Origin: Erysipelothrix piscisicarius
GTDB lineage: Bacteria; Bacillota_I; Bacilli_A; Erysipelotrichales; Erysipelotrichaceae
Length of the DNA stretch: 64,000 nucleotides
Assembly (NCBI RefSeq): GCF_003931795.1
Contig: NZ_CP034234.1
Location: 682,001-746,000 of the forward strand
Direction of reading: 5' to 3'
Shown in pieces: positions 18,094 to 26,899 of the stretch (positions within the stretch are counted from its first letter, which is position 1; each line of letters opens with the position of its first letter). The position numbers were made by a program, and so were the translations under genes. Under the pieces are notes generated by a model that saw nothing but the letters and a program-made list of their open reading frames with translations, made no database searches and was not told the DNA's origin.

Positions 18094-18882
18094 ATGAAAC
18101 AAGCACGACAACAAGCATCAAACGCCAATGAAAACATCAATCCCATTCAGCACGAAGCGCGGGAATCATTGCGTTTAAATAAATATATCAGTGATTCGGG
18201 TTATTGTTCACGTCGACAAGCAGATCGTTATATTGCGGAAGGGGTAGTTGCCATTGATGGAGTTACGGCTATTGTTGGCCAACAAGTACTGCCAGGGCAA
18301 CGTGTAACCGTTGAAGGCAATCACGTGACCATCGATGACGAGAAAGTTTATATCGCCTTAAATAAACCACGTGGTATTACATGTACAACGGATGGTGCCA
18401 TTGAGGGCAATATTTCAGATTTTATGAACTACCCAAAGATGATCTTCCCAATAGGACGGTTGGATAAAGATTCCAGTGGCTTAATTCTACTTACCAATGA
18501 TGGTGATATTGTTAATAAAATATTACGTGAAGAATACGGTCATGATAAAGAATATATCGTATCGGTGAATAAGATGATTGATGAAGACTTTATTACCCAA
18601 ATGTCCAAAGGGGTCGAGATCTATAACCAACAAACCCATCGTATGCAAGTGACCAATCCATCCGATGTGGAGCAAGTTGCACCGAAAACCTTTCGAATTA
18701 TTTTAAATCAAGGTTTAAACCGACAAATTCGCCGGATGACAAAGGCATTGGGATTTAAAGTCACAACGTTAAACCGGGTTCGAATTATGAATATTAAACT
18801 GGGTGATTTAAAGGTAGGAGAATGGAGTTATCTAAGCGTCCAAGAACTTGAAGAAATGAACCGACGTATCCAAAGCCGCTAA
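18094..18882 (+). CDS. rluF: 23S rRNA pseudouridine synthase RluF-type
   Basis: A 262-residue RsuA/RluF-family pseudouridine synthase. An S4 RNA-binding domain (LNKYISDSGYCSRRQADRYIAEG) leads to the catalytic domain with GRLDKDSSGLILLTNDGD holding the active Asp. NQGLNRQIRRMTKALGFKV is the other family signature. RluF modifies U2604 of 23S rRNA in E. coli. Same target here is an inference. The stop codon lies in the loop of its terminator. Confidence 0.9.
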   Translation: MKQARQQASNANENINPIQHEARESLRLNKYISDSGYCSRRQADRYIAEGVVAIDGVTAIVGQQVLPGQRVTVEGNHVTIDDEKVYIALNKPRGITCTTDGAIEGNISDFMNYPKMIFPIGRLDKDSSGLILLTNDGDIVNKILREEYGHDKEYIVSVNKMIDEDFITQMSKGVEIYNQQTHRMQVTNPSDVEQVAPKTFRIILNQGLNRQIRRMTKALGFKVTTLNRVRIMNIKLGDLKVGEWSYLSVQELEEMNRRIQSR

Positions 18883-18893
18883 GCGGCTTTTTT
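18872..18893 (+). terminator. Intrinsic terminator of rluF
   Basis: AAAGCCGC/GCGGCTTT with a TAA loop that is the stop codon, then T-run. Confidence 0.85.
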
Positions 18894-18931
18894 AATGCGC
18901 TATAATCAGAGATTATTACGCAATAGGTTTT

Positions 18932-19044
18932 AGTTATAAGTATTGCTTATGACTGAATGGCCAAAACGGTCAAATTTTGTGATACAAGTTATTAATTTCA
19001 CAAATACAAAAGAAATAAATCACTTTTAAATCGAAAAAAGTGAT
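18932..19044 (+). other. Series of inverted repeats in the permease leader
   Basis: Three stem-loop candidates: AGTTATAAG/CTTATGACT with a 5-base loop (18932-18954), TTTGTGA/TCACAAA (18976-19004), and the perfect ATCACTTTT/AAAAGTGAT with an 8-base loop (19019-19044). Some may be operator DNA, others part of an RNA leader. The transcription start is not identified. Confidence 0.45.
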
Positions 19045-19057
19045 ATAAGGGCAGATT

Positions 19058-19114
19058 ATGGCTAAAGTCGTAAAAACTCGTGAGTTAATTAGTTGTAATG
19101 TCAACAATACGTGA
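19058..19114 (+). CDS. Possible 18-codon leader peptide
   Basis: ATG at 19058 lies 7 bases after ATAAGGG, a fair Shine-Dalgarno. It encodes MAKVVKTRELISCNVNNT and stops at TGA 19112-19114. It lies inside the leader of a sulfur-related operon and has one Cys codon. It could be chance. There is no homology evidence. Confidence 0.3.
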   Translation: MAKVVKTRELISCNVNNT

Positions 19115-19128
19115 TACGATTTATGAGC

Positions 19129-19236
19129 AAGGCAACGATTAGCCTTAAACATTTGATGATTATCCATGCGGTGATGCGCAAAAGATACGGGGATCTGATA
19201 ATCCTATAAATGTAAGGTGTCGTTTGCTTATTTGTC
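19129..19236 (+). promoter_or_regulatory. Candidate structured cis-regulatory RNA before the sulfur permease
   Basis: Nested pairings: CCTT 19143-19146 with AAGG 19214-19217; ACATTT 19149-19154 with AAATGT 19208-19213; GATTATC 19158-19164 with GATAATC 19197-19203. Inside are two hairpins, TGCG/CGCA (19167-19180) and AGAT/ATCT (19183-19196), making a three-way junction. AAGGC 19129-19133 can instead pair with GCCTT 19142-19146. TCCTAT 19202-19207 can pair with the Shine-Dalgarno ATAGGA 19231-19236. I do not match it to a known riboswitch class. Confidence 0.5.
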
Positions 19237-19253
19237 ATTCATAGGAGGAGAAC

Positions 19254-20525
19254 ATGAAGAAGACAGAAAATATTATTGGATTTGTATTGCTTATCGAAGT
19301 ATTCATCCTTGGAAAGAATTTTTTAGCGTCTGATATGCATTTATTCAGACTTGTAATGGGGATTGCATTAGGATATACATTAACACGTGCTGCAACAGGG
19401 TTTGCAGGAAGTGTGAACCGTGCTGCAAATACAGGTTCCACAAAATTAATGAAAACCTTAATGTTTATGTTCTTTATTACAACAGCATTATCCGCATCAT
19501 TTATGATTTTCCAAGATCCATCACAAATGGATTTATGGGTTAATCCAATTAATGGTGGGTTACTTGTTGGGGGTGTGCTTTTCGGATTTGGGATGGCATT
19601 CTCATCCTGCTGTGCATCAGGTGTTTTAACGGATTTAATTACAAGTTTACCACGTGCTTTAATTACACTCGTATTCTTTAGCTTTGGGGTCTTTATTGGA
19701 TTCCCTCTTCAAAAACAAGGTTGGGTTGCGACATCATGGTTTGTATCTGAAGTTGGATCACAAACAGCAGGTGGTGTCTTCTTACCAGACCTCTTTAAAT
19801 GGGATGGTCTTGGTGGATGCCTTGGCGCATTAATCTTAACAGCACTGCTTTGTGGTCTTGTGGTTGTGCTTGCGAACAAATACGAAGCAAAACGTAAAAA
19901 AGAGGGTACATACACAGGTCACTTTGTGGAAAAAGGCCAAGATAGTATGGAATCATTTGAAGTTGAAAAAGATTATGCTTTCCCAACAGAAAGTACTTAT
20001 GAACGTCTTTTTGTAAAGACATGGACTTTAAAACAAGGTGCAGTGATCATCGCGATCCTCTTTACATTATTAATGGGTGTTACTAAAGCAGGTTGGGGTG
20101 CATCAACACCTTACGGTTTCTGGTTTGGTAAATTCTTAACACTCTTTGGTGTATCCGCAGAATCCCTGGGATCATTTACACAAATGGATCCAGCTGTATT
20201 CTCAAAACCATTCTTAGCAAACCCTGTAACAGTTCAAAACATGGGTATCCTTGTTGGAACTGCAGTATACTTACTGACAGCAGGTAAATTTAAAAATACA
20301 TTTATGTCAGAGCTACACATTACCGTTAAAGATGGACTGCTTTATGCAATGGGTGGTATCACAATGGGTGTTGGAACACGTCTTGCGAACGGATGTAATG
20401 TTGGTGCTTTATATACACCGATTGCGAACTTCTCGTTATCCGGTTGGGTATTCCTTGTTGTGATGGTAATCGGTGGTTACTTGGGAAACAAACTCGCAAA
20501 ACCATTTACAAAAATAAAGTCTTAA
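19254..20525 (+). CDS. YeeE/YedE-family sulfur transporter
   Basis: A 423-residue multi-pass membrane protein of the YeeE/YedE (sulfur transport) family, for which thiosulfate uptake is known in E. coli YeeE. It has two homologous halves. Conserved Cys motifs are seen in AFSSCCASGVLTDL (first half) and GTRLANGCNVGALYTP (second half), where family cysteines relay the sulfur anion. AGGAGG sets the ATG. The next gene is a CoA-disulfide reductase with a rhodanese domain, which fits import of sulfane sulfur followed by processing. A 360-base leader precedes it. Confidence 0.87.
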   Translation: MKKTENIIGFVLLIEVFILGKNFLASDMHLFRLVMGIALGYTLTRAATGFAGSVNRAANTGSTKLMKTLMFMFFITTALSASFMIFQDPSQMDLWVNPINGGLLVGGVLFGFGMAFSSCCASGVLTDLITSLPRALITLVFFSFGVFIGFPLQKQGWVATSWFVSEVGSQTAGGVFLPDLFKWDGLGGCLGALILTALLCGLVVVLANKYEAKRKKEGTYTGHFVEKGQDSMESFEVEKDYAFPTESTYERLFVKTWTLKQGAVIIAILFTLLMGVTKAGWGASTPYGFWFGKFLTLFGVSAESLGSFTQMDPAVFSKPFLANPVTVQNMGILVGTAVYLLTAGKFKNTFMSELHITVKDGLLYAMGGITMGVGTRLANGCNVGALYTPIANFSLSGWVFLVVMVIGGYLGNKLAKPFTKIKS

Positions 20526-20563
20526 AACGATAACTTAGATTAGAAAAGAAAGAGGATTCTACC

Positions 20564-22261
20564 ATGAGTAAAAGAATATTAATTGTTGGAGGGGTAGCTG
20601 GAGGTGCTTCAGTTGCAGCTCGTGTTCGTCGTCAAGATGAACATGCGGAAGTCATTATGTTTGAACGCGGACCGAATGTGTCCTTCTCAAACTGTGCTTT
20701 ACCATATCACCTAAGCGGCATTGTTGCTTCAAGTGATGACTTAGTCTTAATGACCCCTGAACAATTTAAAAAACAATATAACATCATTGCACGCACAAGC
20801 ACTGAAGTTCTAAAAATTAATCGTGACGCGAAAACCGTTACGGTTAAAAACTTTGAAACTGGTGAAGAAATGGATGAAGCGTATGACAAGCTTGTCCTAT
20901 CACCAGGAGCAAGTGCAATCTTACCACGCAGTATCGAAGGCATTGACGGTGATAATGTCTTTACCGTACGTAATGTTGTCGATATTAAAAAATTAAACGG
21001 ACATATCGTCACCAACAACATTGAAAACATTACCGTTGTTGGTGGGGGATTTATCGGTGTGGCAGTTGCGGAAAACTTGCGTCATGCAGGCAAAAACGTA
21101 ACACTTGTGGAAGCTATTGATCAAATCATGAGTCCATTCGATTATGATATGGCACAAGTACTACATAAAGAAATGATGGATCACGGCATCAACCTAATCC
21201 TTGGTGATGGCGTTAAAAAGATTACAGAAACAAGTGTGGAACTGGGTTCAGGAACCATCTTAGAATCCGGCGCAGTTGTCATGGCAATCGGTGTTGCACC
21301 TGAAACAAGTCTTGCGAAAGCCGCAGATCTTGAAATCGGTGTTACTGGTGGAATTAAGGTAGATCACAATTATCTTACAAACGATAAAAATATTTACGCA
21401 GTGGGTGATGCGATTGAAGTCTTCCACCAAATTACACATAAACCAACACGTCTTGCACTTGCAGGTCCTGCTCAACGTCAAGCACGTGCAGCTGCAGATC
21501 ACATGTATGGAATTCCTCATAACAATAAAGGTGTTGTCGGATCATCATGTGTACAAGTATTTGATTTGAACGCTGCATCAACTGGTCTTAATGAAAAAAT
21601 GGCAAAGGCTAACGGTTTCGACTATGACTTTGTTTACATTATCCCGGGTGATAAAGTAGGGTTAATGCCCGATGCAAATCCAATGCACTTTAAACTTTTA
21701 TTTGAATACCCAACAGGTAAATTACTGGGTGCACAAGCAATCGGTAAGGGAAATGTTGATAAACGTATTGATGTCATTGCGACAATGATTCAAATGGGTG
21801 GAACGCTTGAAGATCTTAAAGAAGTTGAATTATGCTATGCACCACCATTTGGTACAGCCAAAGATGTTGTGAATCATGCAGCGCTTGTTGGTTTAAACCT
21901 TCTTTACGGTCGTTTCAACCAAGTTCCTGTAACGCAAGTTCGCGAATTGGTAGAATCCAATGCATGTATTATTGATGTGCGTGAAGAACATGAATATGCT
22001 TTAAGTCACCTTATCAATGCAATCAATATTCCATTAAGCCAAATTCGTGATCGCTTGGATGAAATTCCTACGGATAAGCCTGTATATTTACACTGTCGTT
22101 CAAGCCAACGTTCATATAATGCTGTAATGGCACTTCAAAACCTTGGATTTGATAATGTAATTAATATTTCTGGATCATATCTTGGAATCTGTGTTTATGA
22201 ATACTTTAACGATCAAGTCACAGGCCGTGATAAAATCGTTACAGAATACAACTTTAACTAA
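20564..22261 (+). CDS. CoA-disulfide/persulfide reductase with rhodanese domain
   Basis: A 565-residue flavoprotein. The FAD motif is IVGGVAGGASVAARVRR. The redox Cys lies in SFSNCALPYHLSG (about residue 44), as in single-cysteine CoA-disulfide reductases. The NAD(P)H motif is VVGGGFIGVAVAENL. The C-terminal ~95 residues are a rhodanese domain with the active Cys in YLHCRSSQRSYN. Such fusions reduce CoA-disulfide or CoA-persulfide and carry sulfur. It lies 38 bases after the YeeE-type permease and 9 before an APC permease, forming one operon. Confidence 0.92.
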   Translation: MSKRILIVGGVAGGASVAARVRRQDEHAEVIMFERGPNVSFSNCALPYHLSGIVASSDDLVLMTPEQFKKQYNIIARTSTEVLKINRDAKTVTVKNFETGEEMDEAYDKLVLSPGASAILPRSIEGIDGDNVFTVRNVVDIKKLNGHIVTNNIENITVVGGGFIGVAVAENLRHAGKNVTLVEAIDQIMSPFDYDMAQVLHKEMMDHGINLILGDGVKKITETSVELGSGTILESGAVVMAIGVAPETSLAKAADLEIGVTGGIKVDHNYLTNDKNIYAVGDAIEVFHQITHKPTRLALAGPAQRQARAAADHMYGIPHNNKGVVGSSCVQVFDLNAASTGLNEKMAKANGFDYDFVYIIPGDKVGLMPDANPMHFKLLFEYPTGKLLGAQAIGKGNVDKRIDVIATMIQMGGTLEDLKEVELCYAPPFGTAKDVVNHAALVGLNLLYGRFNQVPVTQVRELVESNACIIDVREEHEYALSHLINAINIPLSQIRDRLDEIPTDKPVYLHCRSSQRSYNAVMALQNLGFDNVINISGSYLGICVYEYFNDQVTGRDKIVTEYNFN

Positions 22262-22270
22262 GGAAACAGT

Positions 22271-23569
22271 ATGCGCAAAAGACTCAGTAAATTGGATATC
22301 TTGGCGCTTGCATTAGGTTCAATTATCGGTTGGGGATCGTTTACGCTCCCGGGGACCAAGTTCTTGCCCGAAAGCGGTGTAATAAACACTGCGATCGGGC
22401 TTATTCTTGGTGGCATCGCAATTATCTTTATTGTTCAAGGCTATCATGTCATGATGTCTTCCCATAATGAAGATGGTGGTGAGTTCTCATATACATACAA
22501 TAATTTAGGAAAAAAGCACGGTTTCATTGTAGGCTGGTTCTTAATTCTTTGTTATATCAGTATGGTGCCTCTGAATGCGACAGCATTTGTGCTTGTCGTG
22601 AAAAAACTTTTTGGATCAATTGTAACGTTTGGATACCTCTATGATATCGGAGGAACCTCTGTATATCTCTCAGAAATACTAATCGCAAGCTTTATCATTA
22701 TTATCTTTGCGAAAATAAACATCCAAGGACTTAAGATGAGTTCGAAAGTTCAAAATGTGATGATTTTACTTACAGTCGCAAATATTATGGTAATTTTCAC
22801 CATGATGCTAGCCACTCAAGGAACTTCCGTTCTAAAAGAAAACTATATTACACCCTATACCTTTGATCTTGCTCAAATTGCGAAAGTTTTTGCGATTGCA
22901 CCGTTTCTCTTTGTAGGGTTTGATGTCATACCACAGGGTTCAACAGATTTAGACTTTAGTCCTTCAAAAGCCGTTCGGGTTACCATGCTCGCTGTGTTTG
23001 CAGGTGTTGTATTCTATAATCTCAATAACATCACGACAGCCTTGGGCTTTGCGCCACAAGCAGGTTTGCTTGAGGAGTGGGCATTAGGGTCAGCGGTTTT
23101 AAGTCGCTTGGGATTTGCGGCGTTTATCTTGCTGCTGATTTCACTTGCAGGTGCGGTATCGGGTGGTATTAATGGCTTTATGCTTGGGGGAAGCAAACTT
23201 ATTGGAGCATTAGCTCAATATAAGCTCATTCCTGAAAAGTATAGCTATGAAAACCAAAATGGGATGTACACGAAAGCAATTCGATTTATTACGATCGTGA
23301 GTCTTGTTGCTCCATGGTTTGGACGTGAGATGATTATCTATATAGTAGATATGTCATCGCTTCTAGCGGCCATCGTTTATTTCTATGTGTGTATGATTAG
23401 CTATCGAAAATCGTCGGGGCGTTTAAGTGCTGCTGGTGCTTTAGTAAGTCTTGTGTTTGTGGGACTTCTCGTCATACCGGGATCACCTGGACAACTCCAG
23501 TTGCCCTCATTTATCTTTATGATTATTTGGTCGGCACTTGGTGTTTTCTATTATTTTAAATATCAATAA
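22271..23569 (+). CDS. APC-superfamily amino acid permease
   Basis: A 432-residue transporter with about 12 membrane segments. The N-terminal LDILALALGSIIGWGSFTLPG is the unwound first helix of APC permeases that contacts the substrate. It starts 9 bases after the reductase with AAGGAAAC upstream, so it belongs to the sulfur operon. A cystine or other sulfur amino acid substrate is a guess from the context. It ends at a terminator. Confidence 0.85.
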   Translation: MRKRLSKLDILALALGSIIGWGSFTLPGTKFLPESGVINTAIGLILGGIAIIFIVQGYHVMMSSHNEDGGEFSYTYNNLGKKHGFIVGWFLILCYISMVPLNATAFVLVVKKLFGSIVTFGYLYDIGGTSVYLSEILIASFIIIIFAKINIQGLKMSSKVQNVMILLTVANIMVIFTMMLATQGTSVLKENYITPYTFDLAQIAKVFAIAPFLFVGFDVIPQGSTDLDFSPSKAVRVTMLAVFAGVVFYNLNNITTALGFAPQAGLLEEWALGSAVLSRLGFAAFILLLISLAGAVSGGINGFMLGGSKLIGALAQYKLIPEKYSYENQNGMYTKAIRFITIVSLVAPWFGREMIIYIVDMSSLLAAIVYFYVCMISYRKSSGRLSAAGALVSLVFVGLLVIPGSPGQLQLPSFIFMIIWSALGVFYYFKYQ

Positions 23570-23576
23570 TCTTTTT

Positions 23577-23607
23577 GGTTAAAGCACTGTCGCTTTACCC
23601 TTTTTTT
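23577..23607 (+). terminator. Intrinsic terminator
   Basis: GGTTAAAGC pairs with GCTTTACC (one bulged T), followed by seven T. Confidence 0.75.
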
Positions 23608-23703
23608 ATGAAACACCTTCGATGATGTTTAATTGTGTGACACAACATTTTCGTTATGTTTCAACGCTGAAAAGGGTATAATAGAAAAGAAAAGAGGAAT
23701 CCC

Positions 23704-25209
23704 ATGAAACGAAATGCAGCTTATTTAACCATCGCAATTCTTATCTCAAAAATATTAGGTCTTGTAAGAGGCCTTGTTTTATCATATTTTTACGGAACAT
23801 CCATGGTATCGGATGTTTACTTTACTTCATGGAGTATTCCTAATGTTATCTTTGGTTTTGTAGCAATCGGATTGGTAAGTACGTTTATTCCGGTTTATAT
23901 TCGAGCATCAGAAGAGCACGGTGAAGGCATTGCCGATCGATACATGAGTGATGCCCTCAATCTGATTGCGCTTTTAGCTTTGGTACTTGTATTACTGGGG
24001 CTTGTCTTTACCCAAGAACTTGTACTCGTATTCGCACATGGGTATACAGGAGCCAAACTGGCACTTGCGGTTCGCTTTACTAAAGTGACATTGTTATCCA
24101 TCTTTTTTATTGGGGCACGGTCGATTTATGAGAGCTATCATGAGATTCATAATCGCTTTCTTATTGCGCCAATCGGAAGTTTTATGATGAATATTGTCGT
24201 GATTCTATCCATTTTTATGAGCGTGAAAACGGATATCATGGTCTTACCCATTGGGATTTTTGTGGCGAGTGTCATTCAATATCTATTTGCCTTCCTAACA
24301 TCAAAAGGTAAAGGCTTTAAACGTCGTTTAACCTTTGATGTTCGCAATCCTTATGTGAAGATGATGACGGTGATGGCGATTCCAATTATTCTTGGGGCTT
24401 CAATTGATCAAATAAATCTCGTCATTGACCGCACCATTGCCTCTACATTTGCGGATGGATCGATTTCCGCCATCAGTTATGCATCGCAAATCAATGACGC
24501 AGTCTTAGGTGTATTCGTCTCCACAATGGCAACAGTACTCTATCCAACCCTAGTGGGGAATGCAGTTCGAAATGAAACCGAACAACTTAAAGAAACCGTT
24601 ACGAAAATATTAAATGTTGTGAATTTATTAATGATTCCTGCGTCAATTGGGATTATGGTGCTTTCAAAACCGATTGTTATGATGCTTCTAGGTCATGGTA
24701 AGTTTGATGATCAAGCGATTGTGGTTACGGGTACAATTTTATTTTTCTATTCCTTGGGTCTTGTGGCATTTGGAATGCGACAGGTTCTAACGAAAACCTT
24801 TTATGCACTGGAAGATACAAAGACACCCGTACGTATTGGGGTTATTTCTGTAGTCGCCAATATTGTTTTAAATCTTCTGCTTTCAAAGACAATGGGGGTA
24901 ACCGGTCTTGCACTTGCAACCACATTGGCTGCATTTATCGGATCACTGTTACTCTATAATGCTCTGCGTATCCGTTTAAATGGATTGAGAACGGGTCAAT
25001 TTATGCGTTCGTTCTCAAAAACGATGATCGCTTCACTTATTATGGGATTTGCGGTTTATGCCATCTATTACCCAACGGTGCTTGCTGATATGGGTAAAAA
25101 AGGTGTTGTGATTGTGATTGCCTTTGGTATTGCGGTCTATATGCTCGTCATGCATTTTATGGGTGTACCGGAATATGATGAAATTATTAAAAAAAGAATC
25201 AAGGTTTAA
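23704..25209 (+). CDS. murJ: Lipid II flippase MurJ
   Basis: A 501-residue MATE-like (MOP superfamily) membrane protein with about 14 segments that moves lipid II across the membrane for peptidoglycan synthesis. The N-terminal KILGLVRGLVLSYFYGTSMVSDVYF is the MurJ signature, and the conserved Arg in this region is present. AGLVSTFIPVY-like and GASIDQINLVIDR motifs follow. Length is normal and the frame is intact. AAGAGGA precedes the ATG. Confidence 0.92.
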   Translation: MKRNAAYLTIAILISKILGLVRGLVLSYFYGTSMVSDVYFTSWSIPNVIFGFVAIGLVSTFIPVYIRASEEHGEGIADRYMSDALNLIALLALVLVLLGLVFTQELVLVFAHGYTGAKLALAVRFTKVTLLSIFFIGARSIYESYHEIHNRFLIAPIGSFMMNIVVILSIFMSVKTDIMVLPIGIFVASVIQYLFAFLTSKGKGFKRRLTFDVRNPYVKMMTVMAIPIILGASIDQINLVIDRTIASTFADGSISAISYASQINDAVLGVFVSTMATVLYPTLVGNAVRNETEQLKETVTKILNVVNLLMIPASIGIMVLSKPIVMMLLGHGKFDDQAIVVTGTILFFYSLGLVAFGMRQVLTKTFYALEDTKTPVRIGVISVVANIVLNLLLSKTMGVTGLALATTLAAFIGSLLLYNALRIRLNGLRTGQFMRSFSKTMIASLIMGFAVYAIYYPTVLADMGKKGVVIVIAFGIAVYMLVMHFMGVPEYDEIIKKRIKV

Positions 25210-25213
25210 TCAT

Positions 25214-25265
25214 AAAAAAAACTTCTTGAGAAGAACTTGTTTTGTTCTTTTAAGAAGTTTTTTTA
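25214..25265. terminator. Bidirectional terminator between murJ and the Imm5-like gene
   Basis: AACTTCTT (25220-25227) pairs with AAGAAGTT (25252-25259), with an inner AAGAAC/GTTCTT stem. A/T runs on both sides let it stop both converging transcripts. Confidence 0.85.
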
Positions 25266-25669
25266 TCGAGATAATTGGTCAACGTATCAAGTTGCCATTT
25301 TCGCTCAAGGGAACGTTTACTGCGTTTTCCAACTTGAACTGCTTTTAAGGCATAGTCTGCACATTGAATGCCGTGTGCTTTAACCTGTGTCGTTCCTGCC
25401 GCATGACCGCTCGCTCTAAGTAAATAGATGTGTTCTGTTTTTGTAAGCTCACGTGCACGTTCATGGGCTTTTAAGGCACGTTTTCGTGCTTCATCAGTCG
25501 TCATAGTGCCTTGAACCCAATCTCGTGTTGCTTTAAGGGACGCGGTGGCGTGCACATCACGATATCGACAAAGAGTTAAGGCATGTTCCAAGCAATCACC
25601 AGCCCACATGACAACAATGGGTTTGGGTGTGTCTTTTAAAAGTGTTTCCAGTAATTCAGTATCAGTCAT
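25250..25669 (-). CDS. Imm5-like putative immunity protein
   Basis: A 139-residue, mostly helical cytosolic protein. The motif [13 protein letters not shown], then [41 protein letters not shown] resembles the Imm5 family of proposed immunity proteins. The start MTDTELLE at 25669 overlaps the msrB stop by 8 bases. Upstream in-frame codons lie within msrB and are unlikely to be used. No toxin gene is adjacent, so it may have another role, such as oxidative-stress related work with msrB. No strong Shine-Dalgarno is seen, so coupling to msrB is likely. Confidence 0.75.
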   Translation of the reverse strand: MTDTELLETLLKDTPKPIVVMWAGDCLEHALTLCRYRDVHATASLKATRDWVQGTMTTDEARKRALKAHERARELTKTEHIYLLRASGHAAGTTQVKAHGIQCADYALKAVQVGKRSKRSLERKWQLDTLTNYLDKKTS

Positions 25670-26072
25670 GTTTGATGTGTTGGATATAGTGTCCATAGCC
25701 TTCCTCTTCCATTTGATCAAGTGGTATAAAGCGAAGCGCTGCGGAATTAATGCAGTAACGAAGTCCACCAAGTTCTTTCGGTCCATCGTTAAAGACATGG
25801 CCTAAATGCGAATCTGCATTTAAGGAACGGACTTCGATACGTCGTGTTTCATCTTCAACCTCAAGCAATGCATCAATTGGTTTTGAGAAAGCTGGCCATC
25901 CACAACCTGCATTAAACTTATCATTTGATAAGAAAAGGGGTTCGCCACTTACGATATCGACATAAATTCCCGGCTCATAAAAATCATCATATTCGCCCGT
26001 AAACGGTGCTTCAGTGGCACTGTTTTGGGTGACTTCATATTGAATGGGTGTGAGTTTATTTTTTAGATTCAT
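25662..26072 (-). CDS. msrB: Peptide methionine-R-sulfoxide reductase MsrB
   Basis: A 136-residue enzyme that reduces methionine-R-sulfoxide in proteins. [17 protein letters not shown] and the catalytic [13 protein letters not shown] (Cys about residue 115) are all present. The two CxxC zinc pairs found in many MsrB proteins are absent, so it belongs to the zinc-free type. AGGAGGACAT upstream of the ATG. First gene of a two-gene operon with the Imm5-like gene, divergent from a two-component system. Confidence 0.93.
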   Translation of the reverse strand: MNLKNKLTPIQYEVTQNSATEAPFTGEYDDFYEPGIYVDIVSGEPLFLSNDKFNAGCGWPAFSKPIDALLEVEDETRRIEVRSLNADSHLGHVFNDGPKELGGLRYCINSAALRFIPLDQMEEEGYGHYIQHIKHD

Positions 26073-26113
26073 CTTTATGTCCTCCTGAATTTATTATAGA
26101 ACAATGTTGTATC

Positions 26114-26169
26114 TTAAACAATTCTTAAACATTTGACCCGTTGGGTTTTAAACAGTTAGTCCCTATAAT
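26114..26169 (+). promoter_or_regulatory. Promoter of the first two-component system with direct repeats
   Basis: TTAAACA occurs at 26114-26120, 26125-26131 and 26148-26154. The first two are 11 bases apart, the usual spacing for OmpR/PhoB-type dimers, and the third is 23 bases on. TTGGGT (26141-26146) and TATAAT (26164-26169) form a promoter with a 17-base spacer. Autoregulation is inferred. Confidence 0.5.
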
Positions 26170-26188
26170 AGAACTATGAGGTGACGAG

Positions 26189-26899
26189 ATGGCTAAAATT
26201 TTGATTTGTGATGATGAAAGAGATATTGTGAACGCATTAAAAATTTATTTATCACAAGAAGATTATATGATTTATGAAGCATTTAATGGTGTCGAAGCAT
26301 TGGATGTGCTTAAGAAGGAGCGGATTGATCCGGTGTTACTGGATATTATGATGCCTGAAATGGATGGGTTGGAGGCGATAATGCATATTCGTCAAACAAC
26401 AACAATCCCAATTATATTCTTGACGGCTAAGGGAGAAGATACGGATAAGATTTTAGGATTAAATGTTGGGGCGGATGACTACATAACGAAACCGTTTAAT
26501 CCAATGGAAGTGATTGCGCGCGTAAAATCACAACTTCGTCGGTATAGACAATTTAATCAAGGTTATATAGAATCGTCACATATTTTAAAAGTAGGTGGAC
26601 TGGAATTAAATGATGAAACCAAATCGGTGAGTATGGATGGAAAACACGTCCGTTGTACACCTACCGAGTTTGAAATCTTAAAGTTCTTGATGGCACATCC
26701 AAACCGTGTTTTTTCACCCAAGCAGATTTACGAACAGGTATGGCAAGACCATTCCTATGGTGCAGAAGGGACGGTTGCTGTTCATATTCGCCACTTAAGA
26801 GAAAAACTCGAAATCAATCCATCCGAACCACGTTATTTTAAAGTAGTGTGGGGTCAAGGATATAAAATAGAAGGAGATATAAACCATGAATCGAAATAA
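26189..26899 (+). CDS. OmpR-family response regulator
   Basis: A 236-residue two-component regulator. The receiver domain has the acidic pocket DDERD, the phospho-acceptor Asp in PVLLDIMMPEMDG and Lys in FITKPFNP-like YITKPFNPMEV. The C-terminal winged helix holds CTPTEFEILKFLMAHPNRVFS and VHIRHLREKLE. It overlaps the kinase gene by 14 bases. Its signal is unknown. Confidence 0.92.
   Translation: MAKILICDDERDIVNALKIYLSQEDYMIYEAFNGVEALDVLKKERIDPVLLDIMMPEMDGLEAIMHIRQTTTIPIIFLTAKGEDTDKILGLNVGADDYITKPFNPMEVIARVKSQLRRYRQFNQGYIESSHILKVGGLELNDETKSVSMDGKHVRCTPTEFEILKFLMAHPNRVFSPKQIYEQVWQDHSYGAEGTVAVHIRHLREKLEINPSEPRYFKVVWGQGYKIEGDINHESK

Noticed and set aside
18976-19004. CRP/FNR-type operator TTTGTGA/TCACAAA
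   Set aside because: The half-sites are 15 bases apart, not the 6 of CRP-type sites, so a hairpin or chance repeat is more likely.
25250-25669. A toxin-immunity locus around the Imm5-like gene
   Set aside because: The flanking genes are murJ and msrB. No toxin, secretion signal or LXG-type protein is nearby.
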